A DNA stretch of 64,000 bases from Vicia villosa. Taxonomy: Eukaryota; Streptophyta; Magnoliopsida; Fabales; Fabaceae. Below are positions 47,986 through 59,597 of the stretch, piece after piece. The position numbers were made by a program, and so were the translations under genes. Where the stretch lies: contig NC_081185.1 of NCBI RefSeq assembly GCF_029867415.1, positions 28,472,245 through 28,536,244 on the forward strand, in the 5' to 3' direction. Below the pieces are notes generated by a model. The model ran no database searches, was not told the origin of the DNA, and saw only the letters and a program-made list of their open reading frames with translations. Numbering within the stretch: position 1 is the first letter of the stretch; every line of letters starts with the position of its first letter.

Positions 47986-48170
47986 CAAGGGGCAAGAGGA
48001 TTTATTTTCCTCTGGCCACACACCTTCCAATTCAAAGACTCAGTACCTAGCAAGGGGCAAGTGGATTTATTTTCCTCTGGCCACACACCTTCCAATTCAA
48101 AGACTCAGTACCTAGCAAGGGGCAAGAGGATTTATTTTCCTCTGGCCACGTACCTTCCAATTCAGGGCAT
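47986..48170 (+). repeat. 64 bp tandem repeat, 3 copies, E2
   Basis: CAAGGGGCAAG starts at 47987, 48051 and 48115; each unit includes TTTATTTTCCTCTGGCCAC and ACCTTCCAATTCA. Confidence 0.93.
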
Positions 48171-48418
48171 CCCGAATCAGAGGCTATGACCCACTGGATA
48201 TGGTGAGCTTGATTCTCAAAGAAAGACATTCAAAGACAAAAGTCAGAATTCTTCAGACAAAGACGCGACCAAACCATTTTCTAATGTTGCTAACTAAATT
48301 CCTAAAGATCCTTGAAAAGTTCGCATTTGCATTCATAACATCACATAAAACTAACTTTTCCTTTCAGGTCGACCAACTGGTCAGACAAATACCATCAACA
48401 AATCAATCCTAATCAGAT

Positions 48419-48860
48419 GAACATTCTGGAAGCTTGACTCCCAGACTTCTGAAACATTCCAATCAGATATTCCAGAAGCTCGAACCCCGGACATTTTGAA
48501 AGTTCCAATCAGATGAACATTCTGGAAGCTTGACCCCCAGACTTCTGAAACATTCCAATCAGATACACATTCCGGAAGCTCGAACCCCGGACATTCTGAA
48601 AGTTCAAATCAGATGAACATTCTGGAAGCTTGACCCCCAGACTTCTGAAACATTCCAATCAGATATACATTCCGGAAGCTCGAACCCTGGACATTCTAAA
48701 AGTTCCAATCAGATGAACATTCTGGAAGCTTGACTCCCATACTTCTGAAACATTCTAATCAGATATACATTCCGGAAGCTCGAACCCCGGACATTCTGAA
48801 ACATTCTTATCAGATACACATTCCGGAAGCTCGAACCCCGGATACTCTGAATCTCTACAC
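48419..48860 (+). repeat. About 50 bp tandem repeat arranged as 100 bp dimers, E2
   Basis: Two related half-units alternate: ACATTCTGGAAGCTTGAC...CCAGACTTCTGAAAC and ACATTCCGGAAGCTCGAACC...GGACATTCTGAAA. Starts of the first type at 48421, 48517, 48617 and 48717 are 96-100 bases apart. This is a higher-order structure inside a single retrotransposon. Confidence 0.92.
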
Positions 48861-48919
48861 CAGTTCCACAACAACGACGCAAGCCACATGCACCTAAGCG
48901 TCAATTCACCAAAATCAAT

Positions 48920-49171
48920 ATGTCATCGGCTCAAACATTACAACATCTGTTGAAGATCAGATTGATTACTCTGAGGGATGTTCCTAAGAATTCTAACACC
49001 TCTGGCTATAAACTCAATGCGAGGTGCGCGTACCATTCCAAAATTCCTGGACATTACAAAAACAATTGTTGGACATTAAGGAATAAGATTCAAGATCTAA
49101 TCTATGATGGGGAAATCAAAACTCCTATGATGATCACTGCTCCTATGCTTAGGCATGACAAGACTGATTGA
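48920..49171 (+). pseudogene. Residual gag zinc-knuckle frame of E2, 83 aa
   Basis: A short frame, MSSAQTLQHLL..., contains CAYHSKIPGHYKNNC followed by WTLRNKIQDLI. This aligns with the knuckle of element A Gag (CPYHQGAPGHDLEHC followed by IALKYEVQRLV), keeping the C-x2-H-x4/5-H-x4-C spacing. It is the only piece of Ogre coding sequence I can recognise in E2. It could be a conserved relic or still bind RNA; there is no evidence for either. Confidence 0.7.
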
Positions 49172-51509
49172 CGTCTGGACGGACGAACTTTTGGATCATT
49201 AGATCTACTTTCATTTGCAAGTTTCTTTTCTGTTTGTTTAAACATTTGACTCATGATAGACATTATCTGCTTTAATAATCATCATCAGTGCATTGCATAT
49301 GTCTGTCTTGAATAAATTATTTCGCTATCACTCATCTAAACTGCATCTTTACTTTGCATATGTTTTATGATACTCAACTCCTGCTAAAGTTGTATACCTT
49401 TTGAGGGAGGATGACGAAAATGATACCGCAACTTCTTACAATATGCTTTCGAACGGACTATGCTGACGATGTACAGGCATTATTTCAATTCCTAAACAGT
49501 GGAGATATAAGGATGTTAATCCCTCGTCAACCCCTTTGAGCCTAAGAAGTAGAAGTTTCTTTCTTGTACTAATTAAAAACCCTTGATCATAACCTGGGGC
49601 AGGGTAGTTCTCAGTTAATTTGGTTGTGCATTCTATTTTAAGAGAATCATTCAGTACACCTTTCAACAAAGGTTTCAATCACAAGCATTCATCCGCACAC
49701 ATCAAAGAAGTGTTGGAGATGTCAATCAAAAACCAATGAGGGTTCATCAATCATTAAGCAAGCCAGTCAATATCTTTCAAAAAAAAATGGAAAAAACATA
49801 TATACAAGGAAAAGCCTGCTAAGTCAAAAATCAAAAAGAAGACTTAGGCAAAAATCAAGGCATCCCGCTGACTGTAAGCTCAAAATAGACAGTTCAGGCA
49901 AAAGTTAGGGATATCAAAAAATGAAAGAAGAGAAGTCAATAAATTCCTGAACAACACAATGTTGTGACTACCAAAAGGAAGAAGTGACTGCCATCTTAAA
50001 AGTTCTCTTTCCTTGTGAACCATCATCATTATCAAAGGTGAAAATCCAAAAGTCTCTTGGAACCTGAATGCATAAGTTGAATTAACTGAGCTTAGGGCTG
50101 AAGATCATCACGAAGAGGGGTGGGTACAATCAAATTTTGAGCCTTTATCCTTTGTTTCTTAAACCGTAAATCAAGCCACGTTACAACCCTTGAAAGTCCT
50201 AATTGAAGCATGGTTAGTTCGAAAGCATACTGTCACCAAAAAGGTATCCCGACTCCTTAAGGTTTACTACAAATGTTAAGTTGATATCCGGTTCTTACAA
50301 ACGTCACGTTGTTACAAATATCACGTTTTTACAAATATTACATCTTTTGTTTTAATGTTTTTCAAAAAACTCAAGACAAACGTATGCATTGCATCTCATG
50401 AATTCATTATTAAACATATTCTGCTACATAATTTCAAATGTTAGCATCAGAAAGAACTTGCACAGGGTACAACTAATGACTGAAAGTTATCCCAACAGAC
50501 AAGATTACTCCGAGAAGCAATGTCTCCTACGTATACAAGGGGCATGGCACGCTTTGCCCAATCAATCTGGGACAATCAGGTCAAGATTCAAAGAATCTCT
50601 CAAATGCCAAGCAGTCAAAGGCATACATCTCTAGTGGGTTTCAAACTATTTCCCGACCAATCTGGGGCAATCAAGTCAAGATTCCGAGAATCTCTCAAGG
50701 ATGCCAAAACAATAAGGGGCATGCACCCAAGTGGGTCAGTAGCCATCGCTCGATCAGTCAGGGGCATCATCCTAAGTTTATGATTACTAGGGGGATCGCC
50801 CATAGTGCACATCTCATAAATTCCTCGTGAGGCGAATCTTTCCAAAGTTCCTACTAGCAGGGGAAAATCTATGCAAGTCCAGCTGGACATCTTAATCAAT
50901 ACTCCGTGGTGTGTCCTAATCAAATCCAGGAATGGTAGTTACTATAATACTAGGGGCAACGTTCAAGACATCCACGTCTTCCCACAAAGCTGATTTCACA
51001 AGATCATATCCCCACAGAGTAATCACTAAGAAGATACCTTCAAATACTCTCGTCCCGACAAAGACATGGCTCCCCAACAGAGTTTACATCTTCAACACTA
51101 CCGTTTCTCCAACACTTTGCTCTTCTCCAACATGGCTTACTAATTTCTTTCATCCCCAGTCAGGATCCGTCAAATTACTATTCATTCCCAAGCAGAAATC
51201 ATAAATCCCCAGCTGAGCATCTCCAAGAAAAGATCAAAACATCAAACTCACAATGACATAGAGATTTATCTTCTTAATCAATATGCTTCGAGTAACATAA
51301 ATCATAGCCATACATCATATACATCACATGCATATTCATACATTGCATGCGGTTATAATTCATACATAACATACAAAGCGTCCCATTTATTTTTGAGAAC
51401 TCCATCTCATTCATTACATACATCATACACATTGCATAAAACTGACATTGTTACCAAGTGAATATTATCTGACAGGTACATTACAAAGGTTCAAATCTTA
51501 TTCAAAGAA
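49172..51509 (+). other. E2 internal non-coding region
   Basis: About 2.3 kb without a supported frame. It shares two blocks with E0 (about 49850-49900 and 50115-50260). A degenerate duplication containing CAAGTCAAGATTC...GAATCTCTCAA lies at about 50565-50710. The frames at 50389-50634 and 50615-50923 are not supported. Confidence 0.7.
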
Positions 51510-52110
51510 AATCCTAACGCACGGCCCTCCAGACATCTACGGATGCAAATCAGATTAGTCTAACGCACGATTTATTCTTCGACCTAACGCACGGTTTTCC
51601 AAACATCTGAGGATGCAATTGAGAATAGTCTAACGCACGATTTATTCTTCGACCTAACGCACGGTTTTCTAGACATCTGAGGATGCAATTGAGAATAGTC
51701 TAACTCACAATTTATTCTTCGACCTAACGCACGGTTTTCCAGACATCTGAGGATGCAATTGAGAATAGTCTAACACACGATTTATTCTTCGACCTAACGC
51801 ACGGTTTTCCAGACATCTGAGGATGCAATTGAGAATATTCTAACGCACGATTTATTCTTCGACCTAACGCACGGTTTTCCAGACATCTGAGGATGCAATT
51901 GGGATTAGTCTAACGCACGACTCATTCCTCAACCTAACGCACGGTTTCTCCAGACATCTACGAATGCAAATTGGATCTGATCTGACATACGACATATCCT
52001 TCAGCCTAACGCACGGTTTTCCAGACATCTGCTGATGCAAACTAGACCCAGTCTAACGCACGACTCAACCTAAGTCTATCTCTCAGAAACGGTCTAACAT
52101 ACGGCGTATT
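51510..52110 (+). repeat. 70 bp tandem repeat, about 8 copies, E2 3' region
   Basis: GGATGCAATTG occurs at 51611, 51681, 51751, 51821 and 51891, exactly 70 bases apart, with CCTAACGCACGGTTTTCC and TAACGCACGATTTATTC in each unit. Diverged copies extend the array on both sides. Confidence 0.95.
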
Positions 52111-52129
52111 CTGACTCTCAAGTATATCA

Positions 52130-52339
52130 AGTTGGATGGCATCTTCAAGCCCATCTCAATCATACATCTTCTCCAAACACCTGGATGGCATCTTCAAGCC
52201 CATCTCCGACAAAAGTCCCTACTTCAGCTAGGGCAAATTTCTTGGTATTCTAGTGTTCAATCATCTTCCACCTTCAGATACCGACTGGCATACAAACCAC
52301 TCTACATCTTCAGGTTTAAGATAATTGAACAGGGGCAGC
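52130..52339 (+). other. Conserved preterminal block and polypurine tract of E2
   Basis: GATGGCATCTTCAAGCCCATC occurs twice, followed by GGGCAAATTTCTTGGTATTC and CCACCTTCAGATACCGA. The tract AATTGAACAGGGGCAGC (52323-52339) abuts the 3' LTR. It is homologous to the blocks in B and E0. Confidence 0.9.
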
Positions 52340-55300
52340 TGTCATACCCCAAAATTTGCCCATTACATTTTCATACTCAAGATCATTTTGAATATCAAAG
52401 TCTCAATACTCGACTGAGTATATACTCTCCTAAACAACAGCCTTCCAACTAGGGTTTTGTTCTCTCCAAGTATAATCAACTTCTGATACCTCAAGTGGAT
52501 CCCATGGTCCCTCATATGATTCAAAGAACCTCTATGCCAAGTTTCAAGCCTCGATTCAAAAGATTGCTCACTCAATGGCCCAAACGATCAATAATCGACT
52601 GGTTGACCTAAAAGTCAAAATATGGTCAAACCATAGTCAAAACTTCTGATTTTTGGTCAACATCCTCATTATGAAGAATCATTCATCATTTGATCAAGTA
52701 TTGATCATGATTAATCAAGAAAAGTTCAGAAATCAACAAAACCTAAAGTTTCTAAATTAGGGTTTTTAAGGAGAAAGTCAACCCAACTTTGACCAGCCAT
52801 AACATCCACATGGAACATCAGAAATTTTCCATCCAAAGCTCATTTTGAAGGAAATTTAATTCTCTACAACTTTGTCTCTCACATGACAAGTCTAAAAATG
52901 CTTCATTTGAGAGATATAGGCTAAAACATTACAAGTCCTTCTAAAAGATCGCGAAAAGTCGTCTTTTCTCAAAGATCATAACTTGAACATGGTAAACTCA
53001 ATTGAGATGAAACCAAAAGAAGTCTTTAGAGGACATCTTGAGCTTCCTAAAAAGATCAAGAACACCTTCATAGGGTTAAAATTGAGAGAGATACGCATTG
53101 CTAAAGTTGGGTAAAAATTGGAAAAATGCTTGAAACCCTAGTTGGTGATTTTGGTACTTTTGAGTAATGGGCCTTTTACCTTGAGATGTCCACGTGATAT
53201 CAAGCCTATTGAGAGCCCAAAAACCAATTTCTAATTATTTGGTGATTTTATTTAATTTAATTTTGGATTTATTCATTTAAATACAAAATAAATCAAATAA
53301 ATTCATGGTTTAATATTCAAAAATTATTTGATTGATTCATTTAAACCAAAATTGATTCTAAATCAATAATGAGGCCAAAGAATACGTGAAAGAGAGATGG
53401 GAAATAAGATTGGCTAAATTTGGAAAGATTGCATGCATATTTCCAAATCAAATTTTTGTAATCAACCACTTGATTCTTTCACAAGCTTCTTGACCTAATT
53501 TTCTCCTATATATATAGCCAGCATATTCAGGATCAAGGGGACGAAAAAAAAAAGGCCAGGAAGACTAGGGTTTGGTGTTCAAAAATTGCACATAAACTTG
53601 CACTCTCGAATTCCTGTTTGTAGCCAGTTTCATCACGTCCAATTCATTCCATTATATTCCTAAGGTGGAAAAGAGTAAGGTTGGATCAAAGATAAGGCTT
53701 GGTAACGTTTGAATCACTCATCCCAAACTTGACATATTCATGCATATTTTAGAATTTTCATATCTCATGATTTCACTTGTTTCGGTTTAAACTAATATTG
53801 TGAATGAGTTCATAGCATCGTTCAAAACAGCTTGGAACCCTTGGACACAAAGTCACGCACCGGAATCGCACGTAGCCATGGCTAGGGCTCGAAGAAGATA
53901 ATCCTCGGATCTCCTCCTACAGGCTGTTTTATGCCGAAAGAACGCTACCATCGAATTTGTGGCATGCGGTTTGGGAGATCTGGGCACCGTTTCTATTCTG
54001 TTAACGTGTTATTTGAGTTTCTTGTGTTTTTTCAGAAAATAGCTATAGTATACAAAACCATGGCAAAGTCGAAGCAGATTCCTAGCAAAATCGTTAGCCA
54101 GTGATATGTATGGCTTAGAGGTTGAAGACGACGAGGTGGCAAGTGCTGAATGGCCAGTCAAAAATCAGAATTTCCTTTCTCTTCGTGATTGGAAAAGCGT
54201 AACAGGCATGGCCCACGCGCGACATCCCTATTGGCCGGTCAAAGGTTCCATAACTATCTCCCCTCACGCTATTGGCTGCAGCGAACAACAAGGGACCCAC
54301 GCTCCTCTTCGTTTGACTTTTCCATTACCTTCATCATTTTATTTATATTATTATTAAGTTATCATATTAACAAATACTATGGGGCCCACGCGCGCTGCCT
54401 TTGGCTTCCACCATTCACGTTTTTTATTTATTTGTTGCAGATGCTTATTATAACAACTAAGTTGCGTAGCCTACATGGTGGAGAGAAAGAAATATATGCG
54501 TGAAGACCCCAGTTCGAATCCTAGCATACGCAAAATTTTATTTATGCGTTCTCTCTTGCAAATCCGGTGGTACACGCCCACGCGTGACCAAGGTAAACCC
54601 CAGTACCTCACCGTTGGATGTAAAAATCTCCAGATCCAACGCACCTGATCCTGCAAGCGCACCATAGACCCTCAAAAGCCAACCACACTAAATCCCAGCT
54701 AAGTGTTTTTTTTTAATTCACTTATTTATTTTAATTACATAACCTATTTTTCTACTTATTTATTTCTTTTCTAAACCCTAACCTTTTATTTTTTAAACCA
54801 TATTTTATTTATTAAATAAATGTTTTCATAACCCTTTAATTTTTAATCGAACTTTCGATTATATATATTTTTATATAGTAATTTATTCATTTTACATCCG
54901 TGGCTTTAAACCCTGATTAGCATGATAACTAATCACTGTCAAACGCTTTTTTAGCCTTATAAACCCTCTAGGTCACAATAAGTTTTCAAACGCTTTTTTA
55001 GCCTTATAAACCCTCTAGGTCACAATAAGTTTTCTTAGGTTGAGAGGTAGGATTTGTAAACCTTTTAGGGTTTGTTCAATCCCATTCATTTATTTTATTT
55101 GCCCTTTTGGGATAAAATATGGTTTACGCCCATAGTTAAGGAATTTTAATACACTAACGCATTTTTTTTTCTGCCTAATTTTCAGGGTTAATCAGAGATC
55201 TTCAGACTACGCGCCACGCCAATCAAAAAGCTAAGTTCTGATCCCTCTTTTATTATTATTTAAATTATTTTTACCTTTGATTTTAATTTTTGCCTTATGG

Positions 55301-56332
55301 TTTAAATTACTTTCAACTGTCAAAGAATTATTCATACACTTACCACTGTCCTTTTTCATTTAATTCTCAGATGATCGGGTTCGAGGAAGATCAAGGCTTA
55401 AGACTGCAATTTAATTTTATGTTTTAATTTCCCCCATTCCCGCAGGTGTTTATTGTAATAGCGTAGGATTTTCATCTTTCCGCTTTTAAGAAGTTAACCA
55501 CATGATTGTGCACCCACACACCTTTAGGGTAACCCTTCTTGTTGCCCGTTGCCTTATTGTTGCCTGTTGCCTTTAAATTGTACTAAATAGTCAAAGCCCC
55601 TCAATTCCGAGGATACCTAATCAAAACAAATGTTGCTCTCAGTTCATCATCATAAGATCATAGTCCCTTCGAAGTTGCCTTAACAGATGATCTTGTCCCT
55701 CGAAGTTGCCTCGGTAAAATGATGATTTGTCCCCATTGCTAAGGTATCCTCGCATGATGCCTACAAAGATAAATGACTATTATATCCTTCCCTTAGACTA
55801 CCTGCCTCTTTATGGCAAGGGACAGTCTTACGGCGAACGATTACTCTCGATGACCCGCACATCCAATTGAAAGACTTCCTGCCCTCTTATGGCATGGATA
55901 GATCCTTTCGCCCAAAAGACTTAAAGAACACAAAAGACAAACTTAGGGTAGGTAGTTCTTAATTGCTTGCTCATAATCAAATCAAAAATCAAATGCTTTT
56001 CACACCTCCTATTTCAAAACAATTCCAAAACAATTTCAAAACAAGGCTACGCTTATTTACAAGCTAAAGTCCTTAACGAAATCTTTTTACTATTCACACA
56101 CGACACTTTTCAAACAAATCAAACAAACAAGTGAGCTAAGCAATTAAGAGCCCATGGATAACCATGGATGCAAAGGGTGCCTTACACCTTCCCTTTGTAT
56201 AACCTACCCCCCGAACTCAAAATCTTTCAAAGGTCTTTCCTGTTCTTTTTGCCTTTCCAATTGGATAAAATAAAAGTCGGTGGCGACTCTTGCTATCCGT
56301 ACATTTCAATAAAGTCAGTTCACCGTATTACA
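52340..56332 (+). repeat. 3' LTR of E2 (3993 bp)
   Basis: It is a near copy of 43122-47106 with the same termini, TATA region (about 53505-53520) and tRNA-like unit (54467-54540). It has a 9-base insertion near 55259-55270 relative to the 5' LTR. Confidence 0.95.
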
Positions 56333-56337
56333 ATCTC

Positions 56338-58624
56338 CCTTGAACCTTCGATTGACCCTGAAAATTAAAACGAAAATAATAGGGGTAAGTGTAGGAGAGA
56401 TTCATTAACAAATGAAGTAAACCCTATTTTGGGCAAAAAGGGAAAAAATAGAATTAAAATAATATTTAAATAAGACAAGAATTAAAAAAACTTAGCTTTC
56501 GATTGGTGGGGTGCGTAGTCGGAAGGCACTATCATGTCGCTAACCCTGAAAAAGTTTGACAAAGGCAAAGACAAAAGCAGAAGGTGAGTGTAGGAAGAGT
56601 CCATTGACTTTTTAGGATGAAATCCTAATAACAATTTTATAATGCAAATAAATAATAAGATAGAGTCAGGACTTAGCTTCGTAGAAGGCGAGGCGCGTAA
56701 TCGGAAGGCACCTGAAAATAAACCCTGAAAAGGATACAAGAAAATATTCTTCAGTAGAGAAAATTCTCGTAAACCCTGATTAGGGCGCAAGTTAACCCTA
56801 GTTAATAGAATAAATAACATTAATTTAATTAATTATTGGTATTCTACCCAATTAATTAAATCGAAGTTTCGATTAAATATCTAACCTTAATGTTTATTTT
56901 TTACCAATCAATAAGAATTAATAAAAATTAAACAACTGGTTCAAACAAATCAAATTAATTCAAACACTTAAAACAAAATTATTTGATAATAATAATAAAA
57001 AGAACTAAATATATTTATTATGTTTTAGGAAAAAAAGAGAAATTAAAAGAAAAAAGTTTTCTAGAAGGATTTATAAAATAAACAAAAAAACAAGTTATAA
57101 TTAAATAACTAAGTAGAATAAGAAAAAAGTTAGAAAAAGAGAGACATAGCTGATCTCATGTGGTTGGCGCTGATGACCATGGTATGTTCCTCATCTTCCA
57201 GATGCATTGGATCTGAGGTTGTCTTGATCTAATGGTTGTGATTAGGGGTGTATGAAGGAGACACGTGCATCATACATACCGGATCATGAGACAAAGAGTA
57301 AATGAAAAAATTGAAGAAAATATTGCGGCAGCTGGGAATCGAACCGGCATCTCCATGGACAAACGCTCTAATCCTCAACCATTCGCCCGTGAATGGATGG
57401 TGATGATTCTTGGTGCGTGAGACCTTGAAGATAGCCCAGGTAGCTTCAGCAAATGTTCAGGAACGCGACTGCAACCTTAAGACGCCTTGAATCGGATTAA
57501 ATTGTCGATTCCACATCTGAAATTTTTTGATACTTTGAAGCTTCTCGTGAGAGTCCAAGAGGCCGAAAAATCATCCTCCTTGCATTAGGATAGCTTCAGG
57601 TATATATGGAGATGAGAATAGGTTAACATAATTGAATCAAATCCCTTTGAATCATGATATTGATGATTGATGAAATTTGATTTTTTCAATCTTTCTAAAA
57701 CTTGGCCAAATTGCCTCAATCTCTTCCAATTACCCTATGCACGAATTTGTACTGAAAATATGTCATAAATGATGATTGGAATTGGTTAGAAACAAGAACA
57801 AATCAAATCTTTTACAATTATATGATTTATTTTGATTTTAATCATTTTTAATATGAATAAAAATTCATAATAAATCAAGTAAATTCGTGGCAATTGATTT
57901 TAGGTCTTGGATAGCTTGTGGATCAAGATTGGGCCAAAAAAGATTGGGCTTGTTTGCAAGAAAATTCATTTTGAAGCTCTTTTGTTCACATTTTTTCTCT
58001 TAAAATCGACCAACTTTAACGTGGCATATCTCCCTCAATTTTTTGGATATGGGGGAGTTCTAGGACTTTTTGGAAACCTTGAAGAGTCCTCTAACCAGTG
58101 TTTTTGGTCTCATGTCAAAATAATTTTCCATGCTCCTTGTGTGTCCTTTTGAAAAAAATGACTTTTTGTTGACTTTCGGAAAGGACCTATAATGTTTTGG
58201 TCCATATCTCTCAAATGAAGCATTTTTGGACTAGGAATGTGAGAGACAAAGTTGTAGAGAATTCAATTTCTTTCAAAATAAGCTTTGGATGGGAAATTTT
58301 TGATGTTCCATGTGAAAGTTATGGCTGGTCAAAGTTCAGTTGACTTTCTCCTATACAAACCCTAATTTAGAAACTTTTGGAATTGTTGACTTTCTGAACA
58401 ATTGAGTGACCAATCATTTGAGCTGAGACTTGATACTTGTCATAGAGGTTATGTGAGATATATTGAGCCATATGATTCCTTGGAGCCATTGATTCATTGA
58501 TTTTCCTTTGAACAAGCCAAACCCTAGTTTCTGAGCCTTGTTTAGGAGAGTGTGTCTCGGAGCTTTGTGTATTGATTTGAATTTGAATAGGAGAAATAGT
58601 ATGGGAAAATTTTGGGGTATGACA
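56338..58624 (-). repeat. Solo LTR D, 5' segment
   Basis: On the minus strand it starts TGTCATACCCCAAAATTTTCC at 58624. Together with 42125-43121 it gives an LTR of about 3.28 kb. The ACATT duplications lie directly at both LTR ends and no internal region exists, so this is a solo LTR left by recombination between the two LTRs of a former element. A TATA-like CCATATATACC on the minus strand lies near 57600-57610. A tRNA-like unit is at 57317-57381. Confidence 0.9.
57317..57381 (-). other. tRNA-like (Pol III-like) unit in LTR D
   Basis: On the minus strand the A-box-like TGGTTGAGGATTAGAG (complement of 57366-57381) and, 36 bases on, the perfect B-box GGTTCGATTCC (complement of 57335-57345) are followed by TTTT (57320-57317). 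The T-arm-like CCGGTTCGATTCCCAGC is quite convincing, while the acceptor stem is not. Confidence 0.62.
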
Positions 58625-58629
58625 ACATT

Positions 58630-59597
58630 GAATCTTCAAAGTCAAACAAGGAAATCTGACTTGAAGTTTATCTACACATCAGTGGTCGGTGTAAAGTACA
58701 ATCAATGACTATGCATGCACTGGTAATTCAAGATAACTCCTATCAGAAAAACAATCAAAAACTGCTTTGGAAAGAGTAATAGCATTTGGAACTGTTTCCT
58801 AATTAACCGTTTGACCATTGAACAAGACCAAAGACGATTGTTATTTCCTATAATCTCCATTTTCTATATAATAGCATCTCCACGAATTGCAGAAATCAAA
58901 CTCTCTCAAAATGTCGTTCGTGTGCGTTCTTGTGAGTCGAGTCTGGGTTTGGTATTGTGATGGGTTGCTATACCAAAACCTCCTCAGAAAAAGAAAAACA
59001 CGGGCTGGGGATGTTGATGGTCTCTACCATGGGTTTTTCTGCAATAACAACAAAGATGTTCCACTATATACAACCTTCAATATAGGAATCATTTTCATTG
59101 TGATTTGTGATCTGAGTTATGAACACAATTGTGATTTGTGTTCTGAGTTACTAGGACTGGTGGACAGTTTTCACTCAAGTCCTCTCTCGAGGTCTATGTT
59201 AGGATTCAGTTTCTAGTATAAGACTAAGGAAGGGGTCTCTTATGCCAATATTGGTCCTCCAAGACGTAGGGCTTCTCCCATCATCTTCCTCGTGAACATC
59301 AGTGTTGCATGAAGGTGTTCCACTGCATATTATGACATCATTTCATTCTTTGTCATATTGTGTCTAAAAAGGGGGAGAAGAATACCATATTCTGAATTTG
59401 CTACTGTAAAAAGGTTTTCTGTAGCAGACTGGCGATGTTATGATGTGGTTCAAGTCTTGAAGAACAAAAGGTATAACCCAATTCTGAGAATGTAAAATTC
59501 TGTTCTTCCTTGGTGTCTTGAAAGTTGAAGTAGTTATGTTTTGCTGCACTTTTAATGAATGTTTAAGTTTTAGCCAAAATATGCCAAAGGGGGAGAT
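58630..59597 (+). other. Internal region of copia C, last part, with polypurine tract
   Basis: Non-coding; the frame at 58887-59216 has no recognisable domain. AAAGGGGGAGAT (59586-59597) is the polypurine tract right before the 3' LTR, and AAAAAGGGGGAGAAGA near 59367-59382 is a second, Sirevirus-style tract. Confidence 0.75.

Larger units (their letters stand above)
43122..56332 (+). mobile_element. Element E2: complete non-autonomous Ogre-like retrotransposon, 13.2 kb
   Basis: 5' LTR (43122-47106), PBS, internal region 47107-52339, polypurine tract, 3' LTR (52340-56332) and perfect ATCTC duplications are all present. By eye the LTRs differ by roughly 40 substitutions and a few indels in 4 kb (about 1%), so the insertion is recent. 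The 5.2 kb internal region has no protease, RT, RNase H or integrase. It keeps only a small gag-like knuckle frame and several tandem repeats. It must be mobilised by an autonomous relative. Confidence 0.95.
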
